This document shows, piece by piece, positions 1 to 9,960 of a DNA stretch of 61,987 nucleotides. Location: contig ALKQ01000020.1 of the NCBI GenBank assembly GCA_000440235.1, positions 1-61,987 on the forward strand, written 5' to 3'. The notes beneath the pieces were generated by a model. The model did not search any database and was not told the origin of the DNA. It worked only from the letters and a program-made list of their open reading frames with translations. Position 1 is the stretch's first letter; each line of letters starts with the position of its first letter. A program made the translations under genes and the position numbers. The stretch comes from Streptococcus suis 10581. GTDB lineage: Bacteria; Bacillota; Bacilli; Lactobacillales; Streptococcaceae.

Positions 1-91
1 GATAGACTGTTTCAGCTCAACAACTTAAAACGAAAAATTGTTGACGAACCCTTTTTTTTTTTTTGACCAGTCGAGTTCTTTCCCGCTCCCA

Positions 92-727
92 TTATTTACT
101 ATCTAAAATCTCTATTAGTTTATAGAGATTTTTTTCATTTATTTGGTAGAGTGCCTGTTCTTGGACAATCGGTTTAGCACAGAAAGCTACTCCAATTCCT
201 GCTCGTTGAATCATTGGTAGATCATTTGCTCCATCCCCCATAGCAATCGTTTGAGATAGACTCAGCCCATTTTCTGTCGCCCATTCTTCTAAACATGCTT
301 TTTTAGTATCTTTCGTTACAATTTCCCCCAACACTTGTCCAGTCAATACTCCATCTACTACTTCTAATCGATTAGCCCGAACATAGTCTAACTCTAACTG
401 TGCAGCTAGTCGATCGACTGTTTCATGAAACCCGCCTGAAACTACTGCTACCTTATAGCCTCGCATTTTTAATTCTGAGACTAATTCTGCTGCTCCAGGC
501 GTAAAGTGGATTTTTTGGATAATTCGATCAAACACAGAAACAGGCAATCCCTTTAACAACGCCACACGTTCACGTAAGGCTTCTTCAAAATCCAATTCCC
601 CACGCATAGCACGTTCGGTAATTGCTGCAACTTGCGCTCCTAAACCGGCCTCTTCTCCAAGTAAATCTATTCCTTCTTCCAAAATTAATGTTGAATCAAC
701 ATCCATAACTAATAATCCAGTTGTCAT
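92..727 (-). CDS. serB: phosphoserine phosphatase SerB
   Basis: This HAD-superfamily phosphatase removes phosphate from L-phosphoserine in the last step of serine synthesis. The nucleophile motif DVDST is at residues 9-13, an SGG motif II is mid-protein, and GDGANDLPM gives the metal-binding motif III. The start chosen is the ATG at 727, preceded by AAAGGA; a longer frame to 766 has no good ribosome site. The resulting 211-212 aa is normal for streptococcal SerB. It lies just downstream of ezrA on the same strand, separated by a small terminator-like hairpin. Function is assigned with confidence from family motifs. Confidence 0.93.
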   Translation of the reverse strand: MTTGLLVMDVDSTLILEEGIDLLGEEAGLGAQVAAITERAMRGELDFEEALRERVALLKGLPVSVFDRIIQKIHFTPGAAELVSELKMRGYKVAVVSGGFHETVDRLAAQLELDYVRANRLEVVDGVLTGQVLGEIVTKDTKKACLEEWATENGLSLSQTIAMGDGANDLPMIQRAGIGVAFCAKPIVQEQALYQINEKNLYKLIEILDSK

Positions 728-756
728 CTCCGATATTCCTTTCAAAGTATAAAAAT

Positions 757-776
757 AAAAAGCCAAATGGCTTTTT
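757..776 (-). terminator. terminator-like hairpin between ezrA and serB
   Basis: The palindrome AGCC-AAAT-GGCT is flanked by A and T runs and lies two bases after the ezrA stop. It may partly terminate ezrA transcription before serB. The stem is short. Confidence 0.5.
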
Positions 777-778
777 AT

Positions 779-2503
779 CTAGTAGCGAATGGCTTCGCGA
801 GTTTTTTCGTATGAACGTACAAAACGCTCTGTTACACCAGGTTCAACTGTTTCCAGAGCAAATGAAATTTCTTCAAATGCTGCTTGGTAATCAAAATCCT
901 TTTCAAAAATTGATAATGAACGGTTAAATGCTTTTTGCACACTTTCATCGAATGAACGATAACGGTTAGAGTATTGTAGCAACTGCTCTGTTAAAGTCGC
1001 ATTTTGCACAATCAAATACGCTAACTCTTCCAATTGATTCATATCATACGTTGCATTTTCCAACAAACGGTTAACAACTTCGATATTGATTCGTTTATAG
1101 TCTAACTCGGCAATCAAGGCTTCCACATGATCGCTCGTTCTAAAGAAGTTTGTTAAAAATTCAGCTGGAATTCCTGGAAGGTTTCGTTTTTCCATATAAC
1201 GCTTAAGGGTATGCAATTTGTTGATATAAAGTGTAGCTTTCTTACGCGCTGTGTTCTCTGACAATTCTTGTGATTTAAGATAGTCAGCTAAAACAAGCTG
1301 CTCCTCTTCGATTTCTTTCAAGCTTGCCAATGAATGATCCAAACGCTCTTCCAAAATAGAATATGCAACTTGTGGATTTTCAATGTCTTCCACACTTTCT
1401 GTAACAACAATTTCAATCGATTCCAAACGAGCTTTAAGCTGATTGATACGTGAAAGTTTGCTATCTGCCAGCAAGTAAGTTGCATTTAGGCGTTGGCTTT
1501 CCTCATCCAAGAGCTGTGTATTTTGGACAACATGCTCCAAGAATTTTGGCAAGTTTTTACTAATCTTAACAGCTTCCTTATTCGCTTCGATTTCACGATT
1601 GAAGACTTTATACAAATGATCAATTTTTGCTTGAATTCCCTCATTTTCAGCTTCTGCGGCATCCAAATCAAAGGAAACAATCAAAGCAGTATTTTCACGA
1701 ATTGAAACGCGAATATTTTGGAACTGTGACTCGATGTTAGCTTCTGTGAACAAATAATTCTGCTCAACCAGTTTACGATAACCCGACTCCAAATCTTCCA
1801 ATTGCTCTGGGAAATCTTTTGTAACTCGTTCAATCAAACTTGGAATGCGATCCATGATTTGATTGAGAGCAATCATATGCTCTTCAGCCTTATCAAGGAT
1901 TTCAGAAGCTTCAATCGGGTCACCTGAGGAATTGAGCATCACAAATTCAGAAAACTCAACTTCAATATTTTTCAATTGTTTCTCAAGTTCTGGTAATGTC
2001 TCACCGTAGCTATCTGGATTTTCACGAACAGCTTCCTGCAAACTATCGAACAAGTTTAACGCATGTTTTACGCGACCAGAGTTTTTCTCTTCTTGCTCCT
2101 TCAACTCCATCAAACCATGACGGATAGAGGCGATGTCTTCTTCAATTAAATCAATTTGGCTTTCGATACTGTCGATAGCGTTCTTTGCACTCACAAAGCG
2201 AAAAGCATTGTTATAGCCTTCTGCCTCAAAGATATGATTTTCAATGTCGGCAAATGAATTGAGCGACAAATCAACCCATTTTTGATTCCATTCACGGAAT
2301 GACACCTGACTTTGACCAATCAAATGAAGTGCTTTGACAGCTTCGACTTCTTCATTAACTGGAAGGTTAAATAGCTCTTCCTTACGTTCTTCCAATGCAA
2401 CCAAAAGGTTGTCATTTCGTTTACGAACAATCAGGCAAGCTACATAGGCAATGATTAAAATAATAACAATCGAAACGATTAAGATGATTGTTCCTGTAGG
2501 CAT
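779..2503 (-). CDS. ezrA: septation ring formation regulator EzrA
   Basis: EzrA is a membrane-anchored regulator of FtsZ ring assembly and cell division in Firmicutes. The protein has one N-terminal transmembrane segment (about residues 4-24, followed by RKR), then about 540 residues of heptad-rich, spectrin-like coiled coil with almost no cysteine or proline. The length of 574 aa matches the family. It lies between gyrB and serB on the same strand. The start is the ATG at 2503, preceded by AAGGAG. Identification rests on architecture, length and context. Confidence 0.93.
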   Translation of the reverse strand: MPTGTIILIVSIVIILIIAYVACLIVRKRNDNLLVALEERKEELFNLPVNEEVEAVKALHLIGQSQVSFREWNQKWVDLSLNSFADIENHIFEAEGYNNAFRFVSAKNAIDSIESQIDLIEEDIASIRHGLMELKEQEEKNSGRVKHALNLFDSLQEAVRENPDSYGETLPELEKQLKNIEVEFSEFVMLNSSGDPIEASEILDKAEEHMIALNQIMDRIPSLIERVTKDFPEQLEDLESGYRKLVEQNYLFTEANIESQFQNIRVSIRENTALIVSFDLDAAEAENEGIQAKIDHLYKVFNREIEANKEAVKISKNLPKFLEHVVQNTQLLDEESQRLNATYLLADSKLSRINQLKARLESIEIVVTESVEDIENPQVAYSILEERLDHSLASLKEIEEEQLVLADYLKSQELSENTARKKATLYINKLHTLKRYMEKRNLPGIPAEFLTNFFRTSDHVEALIAELDYKRINIEVVNRLLENATYDMNQLEELAYLIVQNATLTEQLLQYSNRYRSFDESVQKAFNRSLSIFEKDFDYQAAFEEISFALETVEPGVTERFVRSYEKTREAIRY

Positions 2504-2591
2504 GTAAATCTCCTTAGCTCATAGTAATTACTAGAAAATATCGCTTAATTATACCATAAATCTCTAGTATATGCACTTGTTTTTTTAGTTT

Positions 2592-4544
2592 TTAGACATC
2601 CAATGTTGAATAAACAGCATTTTCCTCGATAAACTCTCGACGAGGTTCAACCTTATCCCCCATTAACATGTCAAAAATCTTATCGGCTTCTGCCGCATCA
2701 TCAACTGAAACGCGTGCCATGAGACGATTTTCAGGATTCATCGTAGTTTCCCACAACTGATGATCATCCATTTCTCCCAAACCTTTGTAACGTTGAATCG
2801 TTGGCTTGGACCGTCCCGTACTATGTCTTTCTAAGGCATCTTGCAATTCTTGCTCTTGATTAACCCCAGGTTGAATATATTCTTTTATCTCACTTCCAAC
2901 CTTGATACCGTAAATAGGTGGTTGAGCGATATATACGTATCCCGCTTCTACAACAGGACGCATGTAGCGGTAAAATAATGTCAGAAGGAGTGTCCGAATA
3001 TGGGCACCATCGACATCGGCATCTGTCATAATGACTAATTTTTGATAACGTGCCTTGCTAACGTCGAAATCAGCACCAAAGCCAGTTCCCATAGCTGTAA
3101 ATAGACTACGGATTTCTTCGTTGGCCAAAATCTTGTCCATGCTGGCTTTTTCTACGTTCAAAATCTTACCACGAATCGGTAAAATAGCCTGAAATTCACG
3201 GTCGCGACCGGATTTAGCTGAACCACCGGCTGAGTCCCCCTCAACGATGAAAAGCTCCGTCTTCGTTGCATCATTTGAGGAACAGTCTGCTAACTTACCT
3301 GGGAGGTTTGAAATCTCAAGACCCGATTTCTTACGAGTTACCTCACGCGCACGCTTAGCAGCAATACGAGCCTTGCTTGCCAAAATCCCTTTTTCAACAA
3401 TCCGTCTAGCAATCTGTGGATTTTCCAAAAGAAATTCTGCAAAGGCATCAGAGAAAAGGCGGTTGGTAATTTTGACCACTTCACTATTCCCAAGTTTTGT
3501 CTTAGTTTGTCCCTCAAATTGAGGACCTGGGTGCTTAACAGAAATGACCGCTGTCAAACCTTCACGCACATCTTCACCAGTCAAATTATCCTCATTTTCT
3601 TTGAGAATTTTATTTTTCTTGGCGTAGTCGTTGATAACACGTGTCAGAGCTGTACGGAATCCTTGCTCATGGGTACCACCTTCATGTGTGTGAATATTGT
3701 TGGCAAAACTAACTACGTTTTCATGATAACTCGTCGTATATTGCATGGCGACCTCAACGGTAATATCATCCATTTCCCCTTCTGTATAGATAGGGGTCTC
3801 AAAAATGACATCCTTGTTCTCATTAAGATACTCAACGTAGGAAGCAATACCACCTTCATAGTGATATTCCTTTGTTTGCTCTACTCCCTCACGTTTGTCC
3901 GTAATAGAGAGATTTAAACCACGATTTAGGAAGGCCAATTCTTGGATCCGCTTATTTAATTTTGCAAAGTCGAACTCAGTCGTCTCAGTAAAAATTTCGG
4001 GATCAGGTGTAAAATGTACAGTTGTACCAGAACGGTCTGTTTCTCCAACAACCTCCAAATCTGCAACGACTTCACCTCGTTTATACTCTTGGAAATATAC
4101 CTGACCATTTTTGTAGACATGGACGTCTAGCTGAGTAGATAGGGCGTTTACGACTGATGAACCTACGCCGTGCAATCCCCCTGAGACCTTATAACCGCCT
4201 CCACCAAATTTACCACCTGCATGGAGCACTGTAAAGACAGTTTCTACCGCTGGACGACCAGTTTTTTCCTGAATATCTACCGGAATACCACGTCCATTAT
4301 CAATAACCGTGATGGAGTTATCTGGCTCAATATAAACTTCAATTTTATCCGCAAAACCAGCCAGCGCCTCATCGATTGAGTTGTCGACAATTTCCCAAAC
4401 CAAGTGATGGAGACCTTCTTTAGATGTGGAGCCGATATACATCCCTGGACGCATTCGAACAGCTTCAAGACCTTCCAAGACTTGAATCTGACTGGCATCA
4501 TATTCTTGAGCCTTCTCTTGTAAATCTTTGATTTCTTCTGTCAT
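2592..4544 (-). CDS. gyrB: DNA gyrase subunit B
   Basis: GyrB is the ATPase subunit of DNA gyrase, which introduces negative supercoils. The order is a GHKL ATPase domain ([29 protein letters not shown]), a transducer domain, a TOPRIM domain with [15 protein letters not shown], and the DADVDG metal motif. The C-terminal end has the QRYKGLGEM segment typical of GyrB. The 650-aa length matches Gram-positive GyrB. An extended -10 promoter (TGGTATAAT) lies about 110 bp upstream. Very high confidence that it is a type II topoisomerase B subunit; ParE is less likely given the context and sequence. Confidence 0.96.
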   Translation of the reverse strand: MTEEIKDLQEKAQEYDASQIQVLEGLEAVRMRPGMYIGSTSKEGLHHLVWEIVDNSIDEALAGFADKIEVYIEPDNSITVIDNGRGIPVDIQEKTGRPAVETVFTVLHAGGKFGGGGYKVSGGLHGVGSSVVNALSTQLDVHVYKNGQVYFQEYKRGEVVADLEVVGETDRSGTTVHFTPDPEIFTETTEFDFAKLNKRIQELAFLNRGLNLSITDKREGVEQTKEYHYEGGIASYVEYLNENKDVIFETPIYTEGEMDDITVEVAMQYTTSYHENVVSFANNIHTHEGGTHEQGFRTALTRVINDYAKKNKILKENEDNLTGEDVREGLTAVISVKHPGPQFEGQTKTKLGNSEVVKITNRLFSDAFAEFLLENPQIARRIVEKGILASKARIAAKRAREVTRKKSGLEISNLPGKLADCSSNDATKTELFIVEGDSAGGSAKSGRDREFQAILPIRGKILNVEKASMDKILANEEIRSLFTAMGTGFGADFDVSKARYQKLVIMTDADVDGAHIRTLLLTLFYRYMRPVVEAGYVYIAQPPIYGIKVGSEIKEYIQPGVNQEQELQDALERHSTGRSKPTIQRYKGLGEMDDHQLWETTMNPENRLMARVSVDDAAEADKIFDMLMGDKVEPRREFIEENAVYSTLDV

Positions 4545-4654
4545 TTCTTTTCCTTATTTTCTATTTGTTGCTCCTTAAAAATAGAAAAGCCAATCCATCT
4601 GGATAAAAGCGAAACATATTTTTAGAGCAAAAATCATTCTAACGAATACCCTTT

Positions 4655-4663
4655 ATTATACCA
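4655..4663 (-). promoter_or_regulatory. gyrB promoter, extended -10
   Basis: On the minus strand the sequence reads TGGTATAAT, an extended -10 element. The -35 region (around 4678-4683) is weak. It is the best promoter candidate for gyrB. Confidence 0.5.
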
Positions 4664-4725
4664 TATTTTCTAATATTTTGATAGAAAAAAGAAGAGGAAA
4701 CATTAGCTCCATCTTCTTCATTACT

Positions 4726-5265
4726 TTAACGATGATAAACCATTGTTTGAGCTAGGCTTTCCCCATCTCCACCAAATAAATCAACCAATTTATAGGCGAA
4801 ATCCAAACTTGTTCCAGCACCTCGGCTAGTGATAATTGGACCATCAACAACCACATCCTCTTCCAGATGAATACCTGACGGAATGTCTTTTTCTTTCCCT
4901 GGGAAACATGTATAGTGACGACTATCTAACAAACCAGCCTTATCCAGAACAATTGGAGCCGCACAGATTGCTGCTACTGATTTTCCTGATGCAACCGCTC
5001 TTTGCAATTCCGTAATCAGTGACTCTGAATCTCTAAGGTGAACAGAACCTGGCATTCCTCCTGGTAAAACAATCAGATCAAAGGAAGACAGGTCTCCATC
5101 AAAGACTTGGTCAGTTTGAACACGAATACCGTGCGATCCCTCCACTTCATAACTATCTAAACCAACAATCTGACAGTCAAAATGAGCTCGACGGAATACA
5201 TCTACAGGGGCCAATGCTTCGATTTCTTCAAAACCATCGGCTAAAACAACCGCAACTCTTGTCAT
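4726..5265 (-). CDS. DJ-1/PfpI family protein
   Basis: A class I glutamine-amidotransferase-like protein of the DJ-1/ThiJ/PfpI family. Visible landmarks are an N-terminal strand followed by DGFEEIEA, the LPGGMPG loop, and the nucleophile elbow AAICAAP holding the conserved cysteine. Related proteins act in glyoxal or protein deglycation and oxidative stress defence; the substrate cannot be read from sequence. The start is taken at ATG 5265 (MTRVAVV). A TTG at 5274 is possible, and neither has a strong ribosome site. The gene begins 13 bp after the rodA stop, so the two are probably co-transcribed. Confidence 0.85.
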   Translation of the reverse strand: MTRVAVVLADGFEEIEALAPVDVFRRAHFDCQIVGLDSYEVEGSHGIRVQTDQVFDGDLSSFDLIVLPGGMPGSVHLRDSESLITELQRAVASGKSVAAICAAPIVLDKAGLLDSRHYTCFPGKEKDIPSGIHLEEDVVVDGPIITSRGAGTSLDFAYKLVDLFGGDGESLAQTMVYHR

Positions 5266-5278
5266 ATAAACCAACTTT

Positions 5279-6496
5279 CTAACGTTTTATCGTAATTTTT
5301 CTATAGCGACGTGATCGACTTGTTTCCTTCTCATCAGCTAGTCGTGACTGATACCCCATTGACAGCACTAGACCAACACCAATCAGATTTGAAACCATGG
5401 ACGAACCACCTTGGGAGATAAACGGCAAAGGAATACCTGTTAAAGGTAACAAACCCGTTGCAGCGCCAACATTTTCAAACACATGGAACAAGAGCATCAT
5501 GATATAGCCAGTTGATATGTAGGTGTAGTATCGATTGTTTGACTTCAACGTTACCCGCAGCATTCGATAAATGAGCAACAAGTATAGTCCAATCAATACC
5601 GTCCCACCAATGAAACCAAAGTCCTCTCCAATCACCGTAAAAATCATATCACTTTCTCGAACAGGTATAAGAAGATTTGTTTTATTGAAACCTAGTCCTT
5701 TTAAGCCACCACTTCCGATAGCAATCAAACTTTGAGCTTGCTGGTAGGTCGTTGATTGGGCATTTTTAAAGGGATCAAGCCAGGCTGCAATACGATTGAT
5801 TTTATAAGTATCCATCCCCAAATTGTGGAGGAATGTTGTTCCACCAGGAGAAATAAAAATCAGCATAAATCCACCAACCAAAACGATCCCCGTTAAGGCA
5901 GTCGGTAATAGAATTTTCCAAGAAACTCCTGATAATAGAAGCATTCCGCTAAAGATTGCAACAAATACTAAGGAGGTTCCTAAATCTTTCTGTAAGGCCA
6001 ACAAAATCAAGACTGGGATAGTAAACAGTGTCATATAACCAATCAACATAAAATCCTCACGAATTTTTCGATTTGGATAATGTTTGTGAAAGGTGACAAT
6101 CACCCTTGACAACATAATGATGTAGGCTATTTTCATAAATTCGGATGGTTGGAAAAGAGTCATTCCACCAATCGTTACCCAGTTTTTTGCTCCCGTTGAC
6201 GCTACTAAGTCTGGACTGTAGAAAAACAAAGGCAATACCATAAGTCCTAGCCCAAGTACGTACAAGTAAGGTGTGATTTGCCACAGAAACTTAGTGGAAA
6301 AGAACATGACCAAAAAAGCTGCCACTGTTCCAATTCCTATCCAAGCAATTTGTTGACCAACCATCTGTACAACATTATTCGGATAATCTTGACTAACCGC
6401 AATGTAGAGAGAAATAATCCCCACAACTAATAAAAAAAAGACCGGTAAAATAAGTGAGTAGTCTACTCGACTATCGATTGTTCCCCTATTTTTCAT
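5279..6496 (-). CDS. rodA: SEDS peptidoglycan polymerase RodA (FtsW/RodA family)
   Basis: An integral membrane peptidoglycan glycosyltransferase of the SEDS family, working with class B PBPs in peripheral wall synthesis. About ten hydrophobic segments are visible, along with SEDS landmarks such as QPSEFMKIAYI, a large extracellular loop ending near ESDMIFTVIGEDFGFIG, and the C-terminal GIPLPFISQGGSSM signature. The second ATG (6496), preceded by AGGA at six bases, fits better than the ATG at 6508. It could be FtsW, but the short cytosolic tail and single-gene context favour RodA. Confidence 0.85.
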   Translation of the reverse strand: MKNRGTIDSRVDYSLILPVFFLLVVGIISLYIAVSQDYPNNVVQMVGQQIAWIGIGTVAAFLVMFFSTKFLWQITPYLYVLGLGLMVLPLFFYSPDLVASTGAKNWVTIGGMTLFQPSEFMKIAYIIMLSRVIVTFHKHYPNRKIREDFMLIGYMTLFTIPVLILLALQKDLGTSLVFVAIFSGMLLLSGVSWKILLPTALTGIVLVGGFMLIFISPGGTTFLHNLGMDTYKINRIAAWLDPFKNAQSTTYQQAQSLIAIGSGGLKGLGFNKTNLLIPVRESDMIFTVIGEDFGFIGGTVLIGLYLLLIYRMLRVTLKSNNRYYTYISTGYIMMLLFHVFENVGAATGLLPLTGIPLPFISQGGSSMVSNLIGVGLVLSMGYQSRLADEKETSRSRRYRKITIKR

Positions 6497-6600
6497 CAAT
6501 TTCCTCATACTTTCACTTCAAATTCTTACTCGTTCCATTATAGCAAAAATCATCTCTCATTGAAACTAAAAATCTAGTTACATCAGTGGGGATACGATTT

Positions 6601-6703
6601 ATACTCAACGAAAATCAAAAGTAGCCCAGGAAACGAAGTCGAAGATAGAACTGGAGTTCATCAAGGCTCTTGACAACGGATAATTTTGATTTTCGAAGAG
6701 TAT
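6601..6703. repeat. 103-bp miniature inverted-repeat element
   Basis: The ends are 20-bp terminal inverted repeats (ATACTCAACGAAAATCAAAA against TTTTGATTTTCGAAGAGTAT) matching at 18 of 20 positions. The interior carries CCAGGAAACGAAG. There is no coding capacity. From memory, elements with ends like these recur in streptococcal genomes; copy number was not checked. Confidence 0.7.
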
Positions 6704-6863
6704 TACTAGTGCACAAATTATAAAATACGTATATCTTCATACCTTCGAACAGGCTGAAATATAATGCTTTACCTTCACACACCCCATAAGTTTGCCAAAG
6801 CCATGAGTATGTAAACCAATGGCAATCACGCACGAAAAAGCCCTCTCTTATTTCTAGAGTCAA

Positions 6864-6887
6864 AGAAAAAATGGTCCACTGGACCAT
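6864..6887 (-). terminator. second hairpin downstream of rpmE2
   Basis: ATGGTCC-ACT-GGACCAT is a perfect 7-bp stem. Read on the minus strand it is followed by a T run. It is a backup terminator about 60 bp past the rpmE2 stop. The rest of 6497-6943 holds the miniature repeat and no gene that I can support. Confidence 0.6.
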
Positions 6888-6914
6888 AACTCGCTCTTTT
6901 ATTTTCAAGCTCGT

Positions 6915-6941
6915 GAAAAAACAGTCCGTTAAGGACTGTTT
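6915..6941 (-). terminator. rpmE2 terminator
   Basis: AAACAGTCC and GGACTGTTT form a 9-bp stem with a 5-nt loop and T runs on both sides, directly after the rpmE2 stop. It would also work on the plus strand. Confidence 0.85.
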
Positions 6942-6943
6942 TT

Positions 6944-7186
6944 TTATTTGAGACCGTATTTTTTGTTGAACTTGTCCACACGTCCATCTGCTTGAGTGAA
7001 CTTTTGACGTCCAGTATAGAATGGGTGTGAGTCTGAGGAAATTTCCACACGGATCAATGGGTAAGTTTCACCTTCGAATTCAACTGTCTCGTTAGATTTC
7101 TTAGTTGAACCGCTAAGGAACTTGTAGCCAGTAGTTGTGTCCATGAAGACAACAGTGCGATATTCTGGATGGATATCTTTTTTCAT
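6944..7186 (-). CDS. rpmE2: 50S ribosomal protein L31 type B
   Basis: An 80-aa ribosomal protein beginning [10 protein letters not shown]. It has no cysteines, so it is the zinc-independent type B form of L31. The start at 7186 is preceded by AAAGGA and gives the standard length; upstream in-frame ATGs would add atypical residues. A TATAAT box lies at 7228-7233. The upstream stretch TTAAATGGTTAT differs from the AdcR consensus at two of twelve positions, so zinc control is only a possibility. Confidence 0.94.
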   Translation of the reverse strand: MKKDIHPEYRTVVFMDTTTGYKFLSGSTKKSNETVEFEGETYPLIRVEISSDSHPFYTGRQKFTQADGRVDKFNKKYGLK

Positions 7187-7305
7187 TTTAAAATTCCTTT
7201 CTGCCATGGACTCTTTCCGAGCCATAGATTATAACCATTTAAGTTTACCAAAAGTTTGTTCTTATGGCAAGTCTTTTTACCTATTTTTTTAATATTTTTT
7301 TCAAG

Positions 7306-8334
7306 TTATAGTACGGAAGCACCTGAAACAAGGTCAGAAGTTACTCTGGCGCCAAATCCCCCTCTTGAAGGACTGCCCAAGCTATCAGAAATTCTTTCTT
7401 TACCAGCAAGAACTTTCTCAGAAAGCCCTGAGGTCACTAGAATCCTGCCATCTAGCCTAATCAGAACCGCCTCGATACCATCAGTTTCTTCTACCATCTT
7501 ATAAATCCGAGTTATTTCTTGACCAAACAGTCGAGTCGTCCAAATCTCACCGTCAACAGATTGTTTGGACACAATGGTCAAACTAGCCAGCTGCGACTCC
7601 ATTGGATAGCCGGTCTCGGGACTCAAAATATGATGATAGGTCTTTCCATTCACAGTAAGGGTTCTTTCGTAAATACCAGAGGTAACTACTGATTCTTCTC
7701 CTATTTTGAGGACGAGGGCATTCTCACCCCGTGTTTTCTGTGGATCCTGAATCCCAATTCGCCAGCAACCATCTGGATTATGCGGAGCCTGACCGAAAGT
7801 TAAGACATTACCTCCCAGGTTAATCAGTCCAGCCTCCACACCTATTCTTTTCAAGAAGTCAACAATCTTATCTGCTACATATCCTTTAGCAAGAGCACCC
7901 AGATCAATCGCCATACCTTCTTTTTTCAAATAGACTGTCTGCTCCTCATCATCTAATTCGATGTCCCTTGGATTGATGAGCTGGAGTTTTTCACTGATCA
8001 TTTCTTGGGTTGGAAGTTTGGCATCGCTAAATCCAATCCGCCAGCTTTGTACAAGGGGACCAATGGTAATATTCAAAAAAGATCCCTGAGCCAGACTGTG
8101 TTCTTTGCCCAATTTAATCAATTTATACAGGTCATCGGCAACAGGAACCGCCTGAACACCCGCATTGAGGTTGACCTCCATCAATTCAGAGGTCAAGTCA
8201 TTGGCAGAAAACCGATCCTTGTAGAGATAAAGCAACTCTTCTACCTGATCCAAAATCGGTTCTGCATCTGGATGCCATATTTTAGTTTCTATGATGGTTC
8301 CCATTAGACGAAGGGAACGGCTACTTGCTTGCAT
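7306..8334 (-). CDS. apbE: FAD:protein FMN transferase (ApbE family)
   Basis: ApbE proteins transfer FMN from FAD onto a threonine of target flavoproteins. The sequence has the family core: the MGTIIE start region, IDLGALAKGYVADKI, AGLINLGGNVLTFG and the TSG-YER segment. It lacks the lipoprotein signal peptide of many exported ApbEs and starts almost directly with the catalytic core, suggesting a cytosolic form or an export signal that I cannot recognise. The 5' end overlaps nrnA by 14 bp, so translation is probably coupled. A flavodoxin gene is divergent nearby. The ribosome site GAGG is close to the chosen ATG, so the exact start is less certain. Confidence 0.86.
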   Translation of the reverse strand: MQASSRSLRLMGTIIETKIWHPDAEPILDQVEELLYLYKDRFSANDLTSELMEVNLNAGVQAVPVADDLYKLIKLGKEHSLAQGSFLNITIGPLVQSWRIGFSDAKLPTQEMISEKLQLINPRDIELDDEEQTVYLKKEGMAIDLGALAKGYVADKIVDFLKRIGVEAGLINLGGNVLTFGQAPHNPDGCWRIGIQDPQKTRGENALVLKIGEESVVTSGIYERTLTVNGKTYHHILSPETGYPMESQLASLTIVSKQSVDGEIWTTRLFGQEITRIYKMVEETDGIEAVLIRLDGRILVTSGLSEKVLAGKERISDSLGSPSRGGFGARVTSDLVSGASVL

Positions 8335-9265
8335 TCCTCACGCCCTCTTGAATTTCTTGATAGATTTGCTCATTTTCGGAAAGGGAATAAGAGTTAGCAC
8401 CGCTGGCTAGTGGGTGGCCACCGCCATCGTGGCGCTTGGCAATCTCGTTTATCGGAATGTACTTGCTGCGTAAGCGAACCCTGTAATTTCCGTCAGCTTG
8501 TTCCACAAAAATCCCCCAAGATTGAACGATTCCAATCCGTCCTGGTGCACCGACGATAAAGGAAGTATCCGCATCGGTCACCCCGTATTTTTTGAGAATG
8601 TCTTGTGTCAAAATAACACGTGCCGCTCCATGTTCATCGACTTCCAAGTTGTCGTAGACGTAACCTGTCAACTTGGCGATTTTGAAATCAATGGTATCCA
8701 TCTGGCGAGACATCCTTGCGAAGTCAAAATCTTCCTGACGAAGTCGAGCAACAATTTCAAAAGTGCGTGAACTAGTCGCCGGATAAAGAAAACGTCCCGT
8801 ATCGCCAACAATACCAGCATATAGCAGACGAGCGGTTTCCCCGTCCAATTCCAACTGACTTTGAAGGGCCAATTCTGCAATCATTTCACTGCATGAGCTA
8901 GCCTCAGTATTGACCCAGAGCAGGTCACCGTATGGCTCTTCATTTGGATGGTGGTCGATTTTAATCAGGAATTCACCCTGAGTGTAGCGGTCATCATCCA
9001 CACGGGCTGTATTGGCAGTATCCGTTACGATAACCAAGGCCCCTTGATAATCTTGGTCTGCAACTACATCCATTCCTGCCATCCAAGCAAGATTTGGTTC
9101 CTCAAAACCGGTTACCTTGATGGTTTTTTCAGGAAAATTCTTCTGTAAGAGTTTCTGCAAGCCAACTTGACTACCAATGGCATCCGGATCTGGTCGTTTA
9201 TGTCGGTGAATAATAATCGTGTCGTATTCGTGAATTTTTTCAATAATTTTACTGTAAATTGTCAT
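8321..9265 (-). CDS. nrnA: DHH-family nanoRNase / pAp phosphatase NrnA
   Basis: A bifunctional enzyme degrading 2-5 nt RNAs and dephosphorylating 3'-phosphoadenosine 5'-phosphate. The DHH domain shows RPDPDA (about residues 24-29) and IDHHPNEE, and the DHHA1 domain ends with the GGGHPLASG substrate-binding motif. Its 314 aa is typical. AAGGAG precedes the ATG. It is co-directional and overlapping with apbE. Confidence 0.92.
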   Translation of the reverse strand: MTIYSKIIEKIHEYDTIIIHRHKRPDPDAIGSQVGLQKLLQKNFPEKTIKVTGFEEPNLAWMAGMDVVADQDYQGALVIVTDTANTARVDDDRYTQGEFLIKIDHHPNEEPYGDLLWVNTEASSCSEMIAELALQSQLELDGETARLLYAGIVGDTGRFLYPATSSRTFEIVARLRQEDFDFARMSRQMDTIDFKIAKLTGYVYDNLEVDEHGAARVILTQDILKKYGVTDADTSFIVGAPGRIGIVQSWGIFVEQADGNYRVRLRSKYIPINEIAKRHDGGGHPLASGANSYSLSENEQIYQEIQEGVRNASK

Positions 9266-9302
9266 AGCAACTCCTTTTCATCATTTTAGCATAAACTTCC
9301 CC

Positions 9303-9331
9303 TTTTGAAAATGATGGGAGTATGGTATAAT
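9303..9331 (+). promoter_or_regulatory. flavodoxin promoter
   Basis: TTTTGA and TATAAT are separated by 17 bp, with a TGG extension before the -10, about 30 bp upstream of the flavodoxin start. Confidence 0.6.
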
Positions 9332-9359
9332 AAGATTACTATGTAATTTGGAGGAAATT

Positions 9360-9821
9360 ATGGCACTAGCAAAAATTGTTTACGCTAGTATGACTGGTAA
9401 CACAGAAGAAATTGCTGATATCGTCGCCAGTAAGCTAGAAGAATTAGGTTTGGAAGTACAGGTTCACGAATGTACGACTATTGAAACTGAAGAAATCTTG
9501 GATGCAGACCTCATCGTGGTAGCCAGCTACACCTATTCTTATGGTGGAGACGGTGAGCTTCCAGATGAAATTGTTGATTTCTATGCTGACCTAGCTGACT
9601 TAGATTTGACTGGTAAGGTCTACGGTGTTTGTGGTTCTGGCGATACCTTCTATGATGACTTCTGTAGTGCAGTAGATGACTTTGATGTCATGTTGGGTTC
9701 ACGTGGTGCAACTAAGGGTGCCGAAAATGTTAAGGTAGACCTTGCCGCTGAAGATGAGGATATTGTTAACCTTGAGGAATTCGCGACAGACCTTGTTGCT
9801 AAACTAGATACAATGAATTAA
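9360..9821 (+). CDS. flavodoxin
   Basis: A short-chain flavodoxin that carries electrons with bound FMN. The FMN phosphate loop is the N-terminal YASMTGNTEE (about residues 8-17), followed by SYTYSYGGDGELP and the CGSGDTFYDDFC region that binds the isoalloxazine ring. The protein is strongly acidic, as expected. The start at 9360 follows GGAGGAAATT. It is monocistronic, with its own promoter and terminator. Confidence 0.93.
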   Translation: MALAKIVYASMTGNTEEIADIVASKLEELGLEVQVHECTTIETEEILDADLIVVASYTYSYGGDGELPDEIVDFYADLADLDLTGKVYGVCGSGDTFYDDFCSAVDDFDVMLGSRGATKGAENVKVDLAAEDEDIVNLEEFATDLVAKLDTMN

Positions 9822-9827
9822 CTGACA

Positions 9828-9867
9828 AACAGACTGGCTTATCAATAGGTCTAGTCTGTTTTCTTTT
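9828..9867 (+). terminator. flavodoxin terminator
   Basis: AACAGACT and AGTCTGTT form an 8-bp stem around a 17-nt loop, followed by TTTTCTTTT. Confidence 0.75.
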
Positions 9868-9897
9868 AGCCTTTTATTAAGATTGTACACCTATTGC

Positions 9898-9937
9898 TTG
9901 CAATCTTAATAGTTTTGATATATAATTAACTGGTTAA
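9898..9937 (+). promoter_or_regulatory. rpsN promoter with AdcR-like zinc box
   Basis: TTGCAA (9898-9903) and TATAAT (9921-9926) have ideal 17-bp spacing. TTAACTGGTTAA at 9926-9937 matches the streptococcal AdcR consensus TTAACYRGTTAA exactly and overlaps the end of the -10 box, a good place for repression. A 9-bp inverted repeat (TTAAGATTG / CAATCTTAA) overlaps the -35. Confidence 0.75.
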
Positions 9938-9960
9938 GTTTTTTTGAAAAGGAGAATTTT

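Noticed and set aside
6615..7050. Minus-strand frames between rodA and rpmE2
   Set aside because: They cross the miniature repeat and two terminators and have no recognisable protein features.
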